A stretch of 64,000 nucleotides of DNA from Nitratireductor luteus (GCF_026162365.1 NZ_JAOANW010000002.1:372001-436000), one strand, 5' to 3'. Shown: positions 41,324 through 49,620, counted from the first letter of the stretch. Made by a program: numbers and translations. The notes: generated from the sequence alone by a model not told the origin.

Positions 41324-42030
41324 GTTTCCGTGCGACCGTTCTGACGCTTTATCCGGAGATGTTCCCGGGGCCGCTCGACGTTTCGCTTGCCGGGCGCGCG
41401 CGCGAGGACGGCACATGGTCACTCGAAACCGTGCAAATACGCGATTTCGCCACCGACAAGCATCGCAGCGTCGACGATACGCCGGCCGGCGGCGGCGCCG
41501 GCATGGTGATGCGCGCCGACATTCTGGCGCGCGCGCTGGATCGTTCAGTGCCACCCGGCGACCCGCGCCCGCGCCTCATCATGAGCCCGCGCGGCAGGCA
41601 ACTCACGCAGGAGCGTGTGCGCGAACTCGCGGCCGGTCCCGGCGCCGTGATCCTGTGCGGGCGTTTCGAGGGCGTCGACCAGCGGCTGATCGATGCGCGC
41701 GGACTGGAGGAGGTCTCCATCGGGGACTATATCCTGTCGGGCGGCGAGCCGGCGGCAATCGTGCTGCTGGATGCCGTGGTGCGGCTTTTGCCGGGCGTGA
41801 TGGGCAATGTCGTCTCTGGCGACGAGGAAAGCTTCGAAAGCGGCCTTCTGGAGCACCCCCATTACACACGGCCGAAGGAGTTCGAGGGCAGGGAGATCCC
41901 CGAGGTGCTGACTTCGGGCAACCACGCCAAGATCGCCGCGTGGCGGCATGAACAGGCCGAAAGGCTGACGGCGGAGCGCCGGCCGGATTTATGGCAGGCC
42001 TATCGCGCGCGAGGCGGGGAAAAGCCGTGA
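41320..42030 (+). CDS. trmD: tRNA (guanine-37-N1)-methyltransferase
   Basis: TrmD methylates G37 in tRNAs reading CNN codons and so prevents frameshifting. The 236-residue SPOUT protein has the start [20 protein letters not shown], the knot region with [20 protein letters not shown], and [12 protein letters not shown]. The start is GTG, overlapping the rimM stop in GTGA, so the two are translationally coupled. Its own TGA overlaps the start of a DUF4260 gene remnant. Confidence 0.96.
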   Translation: MSFRATVLTLYPEMFPGPLDVSLAGRAREDGTWSLETVQIRDFATDKHRSVDDTPAGGGAGMVMRADILARALDRSVPPGDPRPRLIMSPRGRQLTQERVRELAAGPGAVILCGRFEGVDQRLIDARGLEEVSIGDYILSGGEPAAIVLLDAVVRLLPGVMGNVVSGDEESFESGLLEHPHYTRPKEFEGREIPEVLTSGNHAKIAAWRHEQAERLTAERRPDLWQAYRARGGEKP

Positions 42031-42193
42031 GCGCGCTCCTGCGCTTGGAAGGCGCGGCATTGGCGCTTGTCGCGCTCGGCTACTATCGCGCTCGGCTACT
42101 ATCTTGCCGGGCTGCGGGTACCGCGCGCTTGGCTACGGCTTGAAGAGAGCCAGCGGTTTCAAGGACACGCATCTGGGCCGTATCGGCGGTTAG
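42027..42193 (+). pseudogene. DUF4260 membrane protein remnant
   Basis: The remnant starts at GTG 42027 with [19 protein letters not shown], the usual beginning of DUF4260 proteins. After a 16-bp duplication it runs to a stop in that frame. The typical ending LGYGLKRASGFKDTHLGRIG then appears in a different frame, up to the TAG at 42191-42193. Only about 55 codons remain of a family that is normally about 115 long, so the centre is deleted. It overlaps the trmD stop, the position expected of an intact downstream gene. Confidence 0.72.
42071..42102. repeat. Perfect 16-bp tandem duplication in the DUF4260 remnant
   Basis: CGCGCTCGGCTACTAT occurs twice in direct succession (42071-42086 and 42087-42102). 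Sixteen is not a multiple of three, so the duplication alone breaks the frame. Confidence 0.95.
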
Positions 42194-42212
42194 CAAGGCA
42201 GAGGAACGAGCA

Positions 42213-42650
42213 ATGAACTACGACCTGGAACATGCAGCGGGCGCCTGCCATTGCGGGGCGGTGAAGTTCCGGGTGAAGCTCAGCGCCGGGCTGCATAGCG
42301 CGCGCCGTTGCACATGCTCATACTGCCGTATGCGCGGTGCGGTCGCCGTTTCGGCGAATCTGGACGATCTCACGGTCGTGGAGGGCCAGGACGTCCTTTC
42401 GCTGTATCAATTCAATACGAATACCGCGAGGCACTATTTCTGCTCCAGATGCGGCATCTATACGCATCACCAGAGACGGTCGAACCCGAATGAATATGGC
42501 GTCAACGTCGCCTGTCTCGAAGGCATCAGCCCATTCGATTTCGAGGAAGTGCTCGTGACGGACGGTATCAGGCACGCTTCCGATGGCGGGCGCGAGGCGG
42601 GATCTGAGGTCGTCGGGACCCTGAAGTTCGTCCCGATGCGTCCTCGATAG
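42213..42650 (+). CDS. GFA-family (glutathione-dependent formaldehyde-activating enzyme-like) protein
   Basis: The product has 145 residues with the zinc-binding cysteine pattern of the GFA fold: C12 and C14 (CHCG), C33, C35 and C38 (CTCSYC), C77 and C80 (CSRCG). Most members are not true formaldehyde-activating enzymes and their substrates are unknown. AGAGGAACG lies upstream of the ATG. It sits between the DUF4260 remnant and rplS. Confidence 0.87.
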   Translation: MNYDLEHAAGACHCGAVKFRVKLSAGLHSARRCTCSYCRMRGAVAVSANLDDLTVVEGQDVLSLYQFNTNTARHYFCSRCGIYTHHQRRSNPNEYGVNVACLEGISPFDFEEVLVTDGIRHASDGGREAGSEVVGTLKFVPMRPR

Positions 42651-42835
42651 TTGATTTCCCCCGACGCCTGTTGTATGTGCGCGCATCCGCTGCCATGGAA
42701 GGTCCATGGCCGTGCATTAATCAATGAACGTGAATTCGCTCCTGTCCTTCCATCGAAGGGCACTCATCAGGCGGTCAAGGAACTGCCGGCGAGACGAGCG
42801 CTCTGACGCTTCGCGAAGAACAAAGGACATGAACG

Positions 42836-43354
42836 ATGGACCTCATCCGTCAGCTCGAGGCCGAGCAGGTCGAAAAGATTACCGCGCAGCGCACCCTTCC
42901 AGATTTTTCGCCGGGCGACACCGTGCGTGTCCTGGTGCGCGTCACCGAGGGAACGCGCACCCGCGTGCAGGCCTATGAAGGCGTTTGCATCGCGCGTTCT
43001 GGCTCCGGCTTCCAGGAAAATTTCACCGTCCGCAAGATCTCCTATGGCGAGGGTGTGGAGCGCGTGTTCCCGGTGTTCTCGCCGCTGGTCGAGGGCGTTG
43101 AAGTCGTGCGCCGCGGCAAGGTTCGCCGCGCCAAGCTCTATTATCTGCGCGACCGTCGCGGCAAGTCCGCCCGCATCACCGAAAACACCAATGCCCGCGC
43201 CCGCAAGCTGAACGATGAGGCGCGCCAGGTGGTGGTCGAAGAAAAGGCCCGTCTCGAGGCTGAAAAGGTGGCTGCGGCCCAGGCCCTGGCCGCGGAAAAG
43301 GCGGCGGCCGAGGCTGCCGAGGCGCAGGCCGATACCGAGGCCAAGGGCGAATAG
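42836..43354 (+). CDS. rplS: 50S ribosomal protein L19
   Basis: L19 sits at the subunit interface. The first 120 or so residues are the conserved protein ([20 protein letters not shown], then [13 protein letters not shown] and [20 protein letters not shown]). The last 45 residues form an Ala/Glu/Lys-rich helical tail that bacteria outside this order usually lack. An ATG at 42829 is out of frame; AAAGGA supports the ATG at 42836. A strong terminator follows. Confidence 0.97.
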   Translation: MDLIRQLEAEQVEKITAQRTLPDFSPGDTVRVLVRVTEGTRTRVQAYEGVCIARSGSGFQENFTVRKISYGEGVERVFPVFSPLVEGVEVVRRGKVRRAKLYYLRDRRGKSARITENTNARARKLNDEARQVVVEEKARLEAEKVAAAQALAAEKAAAEAAEAQADTEAKGE

Positions 43355-43377
43355 GCCCCAGGCTCTCCAACAGATCG

Positions 43378-43406
43378 AAAAGAGCGCCGCACGGCGCTCT
43401 TTTTCG
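43378..43406 (+). terminator. Rho-independent terminator of rplS
   Basis: The stem AAAGAGCGCC/GGCGCTCTTT with loop GCAC is followed by TTCGTT. It lies 24 bases after the rplS stop. Confidence 0.9.
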
Positions 43407-43489
43407 TTAAAGGCCCAAGCTCGTTGGGGGTCGGGCGCGATATGCTACTCAATTGCCCCCCGCGCGAAACGCTGGTATTAGCGCCTGTA

Positions 43490-43603
43490 TGGAAAAGCTG
43501 ATTGGACATCCGGCCTATGAGAAAGTCGTGCTGCAGGACGTGAAACGCCTGCCCGGCCGCTTTTTCGCGCGGATTTCCGGCGCGCTACTGTGCCGTCTAT
43601 AGC
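43490..43603 (+). CDS. Possible 37-residue small protein upstream of leuC
   Basis: The frame reads [20 protein letters not shown] and then [17 protein letters not shown]. Codon use looks like the neighbouring genes and the peptide is plausible (basic amphipathic end). There is no Shine-Dalgarno sequence, and no family is recognised. It could equally be non-coding leader of leuC. Confidence 0.25.
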
Positions 43604-43681
43604 CTGAGCGGATCAGCCAGACCGGCCCTCGGACCGAGGCCGGCCAGCCATTTCCAACGAGTTCCGCTAGGGAAGAAGAAG

Positions 43682-45097
43682 ATGACCAAGCCCCGCACGC
43701 TCTACGACAAGGTTTTCGACGATCATCTGGTCGACAGCCAGGACGACGGTACCTGCCTGCTCTATATCGACCGCCATCTGGTGCATGAAGTGACCAGCCC
43801 GCAGGCCTTCGAGGGACTGCGCATGGCAAGCCGCACTGTGCGTCACCCGGAAAAGACGCTCGCCGTCGTCGACCACAACGTGCCGACCTCGCCCGACCGC
43901 AAGTTCGGCATCAAGAACGAAGAAAGCCGCATCCAGGTCGAGGCGCTCGCCAAGAACGCGGCCGAGTTCAATATCGAATATTACAACGAGGCAGATACCC
44001 GCCAGGGCATCGTCCACATTGTCGGGCCGGAGCAGGGCTTCACCCTGCCGGGAATGACGATCGTGTGCGGCGACAGCCACACCTCGACCCACGGCGCGTT
44101 CGGCGCGCTCGCCCATGGCATCGGCACCTCCGAGGTTGAGCATGTGCTGGCCACCCAGACGCTGATCCAGCGGCGCGCCAAGAACATGTTGATCCAGGTG
44201 GATGGGGTGCTGCCCCGCGGCGTCACCGCCAAGGACATCATCCTCGCCATCATCGGCGAGATCGGCACGGCGGGCGGCACCGGCCATGTGATGGAATATG
44301 CCGGCGAGGCGATCCGGGCGCTGTCCATGGAAGGCCGCATGACGGTCTGCAACATGTCAATCGAGGGCGGCGCGCGCGCCGGCATGATCGCGCCGGACGA
44401 GACAACCTATGCCTACATCAAGGACCGCCCCCGGGCGCCCAAGGGCGAGGCCTGGGACAAGGCGCGGGCCTATTGGGAAGACCTCCTCACAGACGACGGC
44501 GCGCATTTCGACCGCGTGGTAAAGCTCGATGCCGCCAACCTGCCGCCGATCGTCACCTGGGGCTCTTCGCCAGAGGACGTGGTCTCGATCACCGGCGTCG
44601 TGCCGAACCCGGACGATATTCCCGACGAGAACAAGCGCCAGTCCAAGAAGCGGGCGCTGCAATATATGGGCCTTGAGCCCGGAACGAAGATCACCGATAT
44701 CGCACTGGATCGCGTCTTCATCGGCTCCTGCACCAATGGCCGCATCGAGGATCTGCGCGAGGCCGCCAAGGTCGCCGAGGGCAAAAAGGTCAAGGAAGGC
44801 ATCGACGCGATGATCGTGCCGGGCTCGGGCCTGGTGAAGGCGCAGGCCGAGGCCGAGGGCCTCGACAAGATCTTCAAGGCAGCCGGTTTCGACTGGCGCG
44901 AGCCGGGCTGCTCCATGTGCCTGGCGATGAACGACGATCGCCTGAAACCCGGCGAGCGCTGCGCATCGACCTCGAACCGCAATTTCGAGGGCCGCCAGGG
45001 CTTCAAGGGCCGCACGCACCTCGTCTCGCCGGCCATGGCGGCGGCGGCGGCGATCGCCGGCCATTTCGTCGACATCCGCGAATGGCCGCGAGGCTGA
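43682..45097 (+). CDS. leuC: 3-isopropylmalate dehydratase large subunit
   Basis: LeuC, with LeuD, isomerises 2-isopropylmalate to 3-isopropylmalate in leucine synthesis. The 471-residue protein is of the aconitase superfamily. Cluster cysteines lie in [12 protein letters not shown] and in [11 protein letters not shown]; the substrate-side [20 protein letters not shown] is intact. GGGAAGAAGAAG precedes the ATG. leuD is not adjacent; the next gene is on the opposite strand, which is common in this order. Confidence 0.97.
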   Translation: MTKPRTLYDKVFDDHLVDSQDDGTCLLYIDRHLVHEVTSPQAFEGLRMASRTVRHPEKTLAVVDHNVPTSPDRKFGIKNEESRIQVEALAKNAAEFNIEYYNEADTRQGIVHIVGPEQGFTLPGMTIVCGDSHTSTHGAFGALAHGIGTSEVEHVLATQTLIQRRAKNMLIQVDGVLPRGVTAKDIILAIIGEIGTAGGTGHVMEYAGEAIRALSMEGRMTVCNMSIEGGARAGMIAPDETTYAYIKDRPRAPKGEAWDKARAYWEDLLTDDGAHFDRVVKLDAANLPPIVTWGSSPEDVVSITGVVPNPDDIPDENKRQSKKRALQYMGLEPGTKITDIALDRVFIGSCTNGRIEDLREAAKVAEGKKVKEGIDAMIVPGSGLVKAQAEAEGLDKIFKAAGFDWREPGCSMCLAMNDDRLKPGERCASTSNRNFEGRQGFKGRTHLVSPAMAAAAAIAGHFVDIREWPRG

Positions 45098-45109
45098 GCG
45101 CCGGGCACG

Positions 45110-45721
45110 TCATCTGCCAGCGCCGCAGCGCGCGATGCTGCCTCGGGCGGTGCCATCCAGCACCCGGCCCAGCTCGATCTGGTCGGTGAGCGGCACGTAA
45201 CGGCTTGTGGCTGCAGTGCGCAGATAGGCGTGCGCTGTGGCCGTATGCCCGATCGGTCCCGTGCGGCAGGCGCCGGAGATGGTGATGCTTAGGGATCCTT
45301 TTCCCGCCGGCGCTGTTTGCTGTTGCGCAAGGCGCGCCTTCTGCTGCACCTGTTGAAAACGAGCGTGATCCTCCTTGGCGATCGCGGCGATCTGCACATG
45401 CTGGTTCGGCGCCACCGCGAGGCCCGGCAATTCCCCGGCAGCATGACCGTTGAGAGCCAGGACAAAGGTCTCGTCGAAGGACAATCCGGGCTCGCGCGAA
45501 TCCAGTGAAACGCGCATGACGATGTCGCCACGCCGCAGATGGAGCGCCCGATCCAGGACGATGGCCGCCGATACCGCTGCCGGATCGGCAGCAAATGGAT
45601 CGAACCGGCTCAGTTCGAGCGGGCTTTGGGGACCGGGCGCCATGCAGGCGCCTGCCGGCAGGCTCAGTGCCAGGATAAGAACTGCGCAGGCGGCGCGGCG
45701 GGCGGAGTACGTGCGAAACAT
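45110..45721 (-). CDS. Putative exported or lipid-anchored protein, function unknown
   Basis: The product has 203 residues. It begins with a signal sequence (CAVLILALSLPAGAC); Cys26 could be a lipidation site, although the lipobox (LPAGAC) is not ideal. The mature part is Ala/Gln-rich with a short coiled segment (FQQVQQKARLAQQQTAPAGK) and two further cysteines near GACRTG and ARCGAG. I recognise no family. It converges with leuC and is divergent from the DUF2975 gene, with an operator-like palindrome between. Confidence 0.7.
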   Translation of the reverse strand: MFRTYSARRAACAVLILALSLPAGACMAPGPQSPLELSRFDPFAADPAAVSAAIVLDRALHLRRGDIVMRVSLDSREPGLSFDETFVLALNGHAAGELPGLAVAPNQHVQIAAIAKEDHARFQQVQQKARLAQQQTAPAGKGSLSITISGACRTGPIGHTATAHAYLRTAATSRYVPLTDQIELGRVLDGTARGSIARCGAGR

Positions 45722-45762
45722 GGCGAAACCTCTTGCATGAATCTATTGGAAACGGTAATTAT

Positions 45763-45779
45763 TTATCGCAATACGATAA
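45763..45779. promoter_or_regulatory. Putative operator of the DUF2975/XRE pair
   Basis: TTATCG-CAATA-CGATAA is a perfect 6-base dyad in a short AT-rich block (TAATTAT on the left and AATTATT on the right). It lies 24 bases before the start of the DUF2975 gene, so it probably overlaps the promoter. The XRE protein encoded by the pair is the likely ligand; this is inferred from context. Confidence 0.6.
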
Positions 45780-45803
45780 TTATTCAATACGGAGGATGAT
45801 CCA

Positions 45804-46349
45804 TTGTCTGAATCGGTGCGCTTGCGGCGTCTCAGCCGTATGATGCAGTTTGCCGTGCTTGCCTTCGCCTGCTTCATCGGCTTCGGAGCTCTGTGGTTCC
45901 TGACGAGCTGGATCGGCGATGCGAGGGAGTTCGAGACGGCCATCCGTCAGGCTTATTCCCTGCAGGGGCCGTTGGCGCTCACCCCGCCGGCGGTAGCCTT
46001 GACGGCCGTGCTCGCCTCCCTGCAGTTCGGCCTTGTCTTCCTGGCGCTTTACTGCGTCTGGCAAATGTTCGGCGCGTTCGGTGGAGAGGAGCCGCTGTCG
46101 GTAGAAGCGGCTACCTGGATGCATCGTGCCAGCATCGCGTTCGTTCTGACGGTGGCGGGAAGCATCGTCCTGCAGACCGTGATCGTGCTCGCGTTGACGC
46201 TGGGCAATCCGGCCGGGCAGAAGGTTCTTTCCGTCAGCTTCGGCAGCTCCCAGGGCATGGCTCTACTGATCGCCGCCATCATGTACATGACCGGCCGGGT
46301 TCTGGCTGTGGCTGCCGAGGTTCGGGCCGAACAGCGGGACTTCGTGTAA
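45804..46349 (+). CDS. DUF2975-family membrane protein
   Basis: The product has 181 residues and four predicted helices (MMQFAVLAFACFIGFGALWF, then VALTAVLASLQFGLVFLALY, ASIAFVLTVAGSIVLQTVIV and GMALLIAAIMYMTGRVLAVA), with the EVRAEQRDFV ending usual for DUF2975. The start is TTG, 8 bases after GGAGG at 45791-45795. The XRE gene begins 3 bases after its stop. DUF2975 proteins are nearly always coupled to this type of regulator; their function is unknown. Confidence 0.85.
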   Translation: MSESVRLRRLSRMMQFAVLAFACFIGFGALWFLTSWIGDAREFETAIRQAYSLQGPLALTPPAVALTAVLASLQFGLVFLALYCVWQMFGAFGGEEPLSVEAATWMHRASIAFVLTVAGSIVLQTVIVLALTLGNPAGQKVLSVSFGSSQGMALLIAAIMYMTGRVLAVAAEVRAEQRDFV

Positions 46350-46352
46350 ACG

Positions 46353-46559
46353 ATGCCGATCGTGGTCAATCTCGACGTCATGCTGGCGCGGCGCAAGATG
46401 CGTTCGAAGGATCTCGCCGAGCAGATCGGCATCACCGAGCAGAATGTGTCGCTCCTGAAATCGGGAAAGGTGCGGGGCGTGCGGTTTGAAACGCTTGAGA
46501 AAATCTGCCGCGCCCTTGAATGTCAGCCCGGAGATATCCTGGAGTACAGAGATGAGTAG
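46353..46559 (+). CDS. YozG-type XRE-family regulator
   Basis: This is a 68-residue single HTH domain: MPIVVNLDVMLARRKMRSKD, then LAEQIGITEQNVSLLKSGKV and VRFETLEKICRALECQPGDI, ending LEYRDE. This is the compact Cro-like regulator paired with DUF2975 membrane proteins in many bacteria. It probably binds the TTATCG-N5-CGATAA palindrome upstream of the pair and represses it. Confidence 0.9.
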   Translation: MPIVVNLDVMLARRKMRSKDLAEQIGITEQNVSLLKSGKVRGVRFETLEKICRALECQPGDILEYRDE

Positions 46560-46572
46560 CCGGTAGAAGCTC

Positions 46573-46875
46573 TCAGCGCCGGACGATCTCGTGGAACTCG
46601 TCGCGCTGGCCGGGCACGTCTTCGCTGACGACCAGGGCCAGTTCCCGCTCGTCGAACAGGCGGAACCACTCGTCCCACTCGATAAGCTGCAGCCCGCCGA
46701 TCTGGTCGGCGCCCTCGTCGGTATCCAGGTAGGCGTGCTGGCCGAATGTGATCCGCAGCACCGGCTCTTCGCCGGTCATGCCGGGCGCCGGGTCGCTGAG
46801 GGCGGGTTTGCCGGCGCGGGCTGCCGCCCAGTTGCGGATATCGTCGTGGTCGGTCAGCGTTTTCGTTTCGGCCAT
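46573..46875 (-). CDS. Small acidic protein of the TDHDEIRKWAEE-type family
   Basis: The product has 100 residues and is acidic. The N-terminus ETKTLTDHDDIRNWAAARAG with KPA is the pattern of a widespread small protein often mis-labelled as a glucan branching enzyme; the C-terminus has LIEWDEWFRLFDERELALV. No catalytic motif is seen and function is unknown. It follows the ClpP-like protease gene on the same strand after 55 bases and may be co-transcribed. Confidence 0.72.
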   Translation of the reverse strand: MAETKTLTDHDDIRNWAAARAGKPALSDPAPGMTGEEPVLRITFGQHAYLDTDEGADQIGGLQLIEWDEWFRLFDERELALVVSEDVPGQRDEFHEIVRR

Positions 46876-46930
46876 CGGGCAGCTCCATCGGTTGCCGAAC
46901 CCAACGTTGCGGCCTCGGTGCTGGTTCCGA

Positions 46931-47752
46931 TCAGTTCAGCGCGAGCTTTTGCGGCTCGGTGGCAAGGCCGTAGGCCAGCATCTCCTCGCGGCTGAGATAG
47001 TAGAGCGCGCGCGGGGGGGTGACGAGGGCATGCAGCCAAAGGGCCGGATCGACGCCCATCTCGTCCAGATGCCGCGAAATGCGGGCCGTCGTCGTCTGTG
47101 CGTCGGCCATCGCCTGTTCGGGCGCTATCTGAGTGCCGGCGGCGGCGTAGAACTGGTGCACGCCGATTGCGGCTTCCTCGCCGATATGGCGCGTTACGCC
47201 GCCGGCCAGCATGAGCGGGCAGGACGAGGCGCAGACGGCGCCGTCGTCCACGCGGGTCGCCAGTTCGCGCTCGCGTATCGTGCGGGCCATGGCGATGGCG
47301 TCGTCCAGCGAGCCGCCGGGCGAGTTCAGGCTGACGGTGGTCACATATTCGCCGCGTGCTTCAAGTTCCTCGCCCAGCCGCCGCGCCGCGCCAGGCTCGA
47401 TGCTGCCCGTCACCTGCAGCACGCCGCCCGGCTGCAGCGAGAAGGCGAGCGGCTGGCGCAGCAGGTCCTCGTCGGTAGTGATGTTTTTGCGGGGGTCTAC
47501 GCCCGCGCTTTCCTGGCTGTCGGTTTCGACGACAGGCGGCAACACGGTCACCGTGCGCTGCAGGGCAGACTGCTCGGGCCACAGCCCGCCATTGCGGTCG
47601 ACCAGCTCGCGCAGATCCATGCCGAGCACGGTTGCCGAGCCGATCAACACGCCGACAAAGGCCCAGCGTACCAGCGTGCCGTCGTCGAAGCGTTCGAGAT
47701 AGCGTATGAGGGCGCTCCTGCGGGGCCGGGTATCGAAGGTGCTGTGGGTCAT
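46931..47752 (-). CDS. Membrane-anchored ClpP/crotonase-like periplasmic protease homologue
   Basis: The product has 273 residues. One N-terminal transmembrane helix (WAFVGVLIGSATVLGMDL, residues 30-47) is followed by a ClpP-fold domain. It has SPGGS (144-148) for the oxyanion hole, a nucleophile segment CASSCPLMLAGG with Ser176 or Ser177 between Cys174 and Cys178, and His199 in GVHQFY. It resembles the uncharacterised periplasmic ClpP-like proteins of COG3904. The cysteines could form a disulfide beside the active site. Its start overlaps the stop of the upstream membrane-protein gene by 4 bases (ATGA), so the two are coupled. Confidence 0.75.
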   Translation of the reverse strand: MTHSTFDTRPRRSALIRYLERFDDGTLVRWAFVGVLIGSATVLGMDLRELVDRNGGLWPEQSALQRTVTVLPPVVETDSQESAGVDPRKNITTDEDLLRQPLAFSLQPGGVLQVTGSIEPGAARRLGEELEARGEYVTTVSLNSPGGSLDDAIAMARTIRERELATRVDDGAVCASSCPLMLAGGVTRHIGEEAAIGVHQFYAAAGTQIAPEQAMADAQTTTARISRHLDEMGVDPALWLHALVTPPRALYYLSREEMLAYGLATEPQKLALN

Positions 47753-49044
47753 GGCTCTTGCCGCTTGCGTTCAGTGAGGGAAAGGGCGGTGACGTTTTCG
47801 GGGCGCGATTGCGCAGATTCGGCGTCGGCGGGCGCATCCGGAGGCTCGCCGCTCTCGCGCGCCATCATGGCTTGGCGCATTTCGAGCGCGCGCATCATGT
47901 CCGCGGCGGACATGCGTTCGGCTTCGCTCATGTCTTCCTCGCCGCGGCGGATGGCCGCGAAGACCACCGCGAGCATGGCGACAAGAACTCCCGGCAGGAG
48001 ATCGATGGAGATCGCCCCGGCCCAGCTCGGCAGGAAGCTGCCGGCATAGAGCAGAACCGCTTCGGCGGAAGAAAGCGGCACATAGCGTCGCTCGGCCACC
48101 TTCGGCTGCGCCATGATCTCCTCGGCGGCCCCGCTCAGCGCGGCCGATTGCGCGGCGACGGACTCGCGCACGGTGGCCATCACGGCATCCTGCCGCCCGG
48201 CCAGATCGGCGTTGCCGCCATCGGCCACCGGGGCGATGAAGCCGGCGGAAAGATCAGCCGCCGCGCGCGCCACGGAGGGCGCGATGGAGGTCTGCTCCAG
48301 CGCGGCGATCACACCGGCAAGCGAGACGGCCTCTTCGGCGAAGCGGTCGGAGCGCGGCTCGACGGAGCCCGCGCCGGAAACCAGTGCGCGCATGGCGGCC
48401 AGCCGTTCCTGACCTTGGCTGAAGAGGTTGGTGACGGTTTCGCGCGAGCGCTGGATCGTGCCTTCCAGCTCATTCATCTGCGCCGACATCTGGGTGAGCA
48501 GTTGCACCACGCTGCCCGAGCCGGAGGTGCCGGTCAGCGCGCCGGAACTGCGTTCGTTTTCGGCGAGCCGCGAAAAGCGCACGGAGGCGCGCTGGATGTC
48601 GGGCAGGAGCGACAGCGCCCCCAGCGCGTTGGAATGGGCCTGGTCGAGGTCGGCGGTGTAGTCCTCCAGCGTCTCGGCCAGATGCTGCTCGACGGCGGCG
48701 GACCCTGCAAGGGCGGCCGCATTCAGCCATGATGACATGGCGACGATCATCAGCGAGCCCACCGCCATGACCGCGAACAGCGCCATGCGCGAGGCGCCGT
48801 CGCGCATTTCGGGCAGGAAACGGATGAGATAGGTCCAGAAGCCGTAGATGCCCACCGAAACGGCGGCGGAATAGATCACCGCCGCCAGGAAGACGAGCGT
48901 CGCCGTGCCGTCGAGCAGGCTGCGCACGCCCAGATATGTGTAGACGCCGCTGGCCAGCGCCAGCGTCGCCAGCACGAAGCGGGTCATGGTCTGCAGGCTG
49001 TCTATGTGAGAGCGCAGCTGGCGCGCGGCGCGGGCATGGCTCAT
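47749..49044 (-). CDS. Polytopic membrane protein with a large periplasmic helical domain, function unknown
   Basis: The product has 431 residues. Three helices lie near the N-terminus (about 20-42, 50-76, 86-108). A region of about 220 residues rich in Ala, Gln and Glu follows and probably forms coiled coils. One or two more helices lie at about 335-375, with an acidic cytoplasmic tail after that. No family is recognised; the layout recalls sensor or scaffold proteins. The start is the ATG at 49044 with GAGG upstream; a GTG at 49053 is possible. The 4-base overlap with the protease gene suggests that the two proteins act together at the membrane. Confidence 0.68.
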   Translation of the reverse strand: MSHARAARQLRSHIDSLQTMTRFVLATLALASGVYTYLGVRSLLDGTATLVFLAAVIYSAAVSVGIYGFWTYLIRFLPEMRDGASRMALFAVMAVGSLMIVAMSSWLNAAALAGSAAVEQHLAETLEDYTADLDQAHSNALGALSLLPDIQRASVRFSRLAENERSSGALTGTSGSGSVVQLLTQMSAQMNELEGTIQRSRETVTNLFSQGQERLAAMRALVSGAGSVEPRSDRFAEEAVSLAGVIAALEQTSIAPSVARAAADLSAGFIAPVADGGNADLAGRQDAVMATVRESVAAQSAALSGAAEEIMAQPKVAERRYVPLSSAEAVLLYAGSFLPSWAGAISIDLLPGVLVAMLAVVFAAIRRGEEDMSEAERMSAADMMRALEMRQAMMARESGEPPDAPADAESAQSRPENVTALSLTERKRQEP

Positions 49045-49105
49045 TCGGGGCACCTCGTTCCGGTTTCGCCCGGCGGCGTCTTCGTCTTCCGCATGATCCT
49101 CGGTA

Positions 49106-49504
49106 TCAGCGGCATGTCACCACGGGCACGGGCACGACATTTTCGGGCAGGCCGTACATGTAGCTGCGGCCGTGCAGCAGCGCGCCGTAGCGGCAGTCGG
49201 ACCGCTTCGGGCGGAGATAGAGGGTGCCTTCATCCTCCAGATGCACGACCCTGGTCTCGCGCGGCACGCCATAGACGACCCTGGGCTTGCCGGGGGCACC
49301 GGGCGCGATTTCCTCCGCCAGGTAACCCTTGCCGACCACGATGCTCTTGAAACCGGCCTGGTGGTGGATGACGAGATTGCCGTATTCGTCCTCATAGACG
49401 TGCTCGCCGGCCGTATTGCCCGCGAATGCGGGGGCTGCGACCACGATCGCCAATGCCATTGCGGCGAGCGCGCATGCCATGTGAAACGGGTGACGTGAAA
49501 ACAT
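49106..49504 (-). CDS. Small secreted protein, function unknown
   Basis: The 132-residue precursor has a signal peptide ending AIVVAAPAFA. The mature part reads GEHVYEDEYGNLVIHHQAGF and LVIHHQ...IVVGKGYLAEE, and has two cysteines (DCRYG and the terminal VVTCR) that could pair. AAGGAG at 49516-49521 fits the ATG at 49504. It leads the minus-strand cluster with the polytopic protein and the ClpP-like protease; the gap to the next gene is 61 bases. A family B repeat lies just upstream. No homologue is recalled. Confidence 0.68.
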   Translation of the reverse strand: MFSRHPFHMACALAAMALAIVVAAPAFAGNTAGEHVYEDEYGNLVIHHQAGFKSIVVGKGYLAEEIAPGAPGKPRVVYGVPRETRVVHLEDEGTLYLRPKRSDCRYGALLHGRSYMYGLPENVVPVPVVTCR

Positions 49505-49529
49505 GTGCCCTGGCTCCTTCATTGCCTCT

Positions 49530-49577
49530 TCCGCATTTGTGCGGATGCCAGGTGATTCCACCTGACTGCAAAATGCT
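49530..49577. repeat. Dispersed double-hairpin element, family B copy 2
   Basis: This is the inverse of the element at 33027-33074. Hairpin TCCGCA-TTTG-TGCGGA (49530-49545) is followed by CAGGTG-ATTC-CACCTG (49549-49564) and the TGCAAAATGCT end (49567-49577). It sits 26 bases before the start of the small secreted-protein gene. Confidence 0.85.
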
Positions 49578-49605
49578 GCCGTGCCGCGGCCTCCGTAGCC
49601 CGAAT

Positions 49606-49620
49606 TTAACGCTTTCTTAA
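49606..49620. promoter_or_regulatory. Candidate CtrA-binding site
   Basis: TTAA-CGCTTTC-TTAA is a perfect TTAA-N7-TTAA box, followed by CC. It is placed between the divergent secreted-protein gene (start 49504) and the GNAT gene (start 49727), and could serve either. CtrA is the cell-cycle regulator of Alphaproteobacteria; occupancy here is inferred. Confidence 0.5.
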
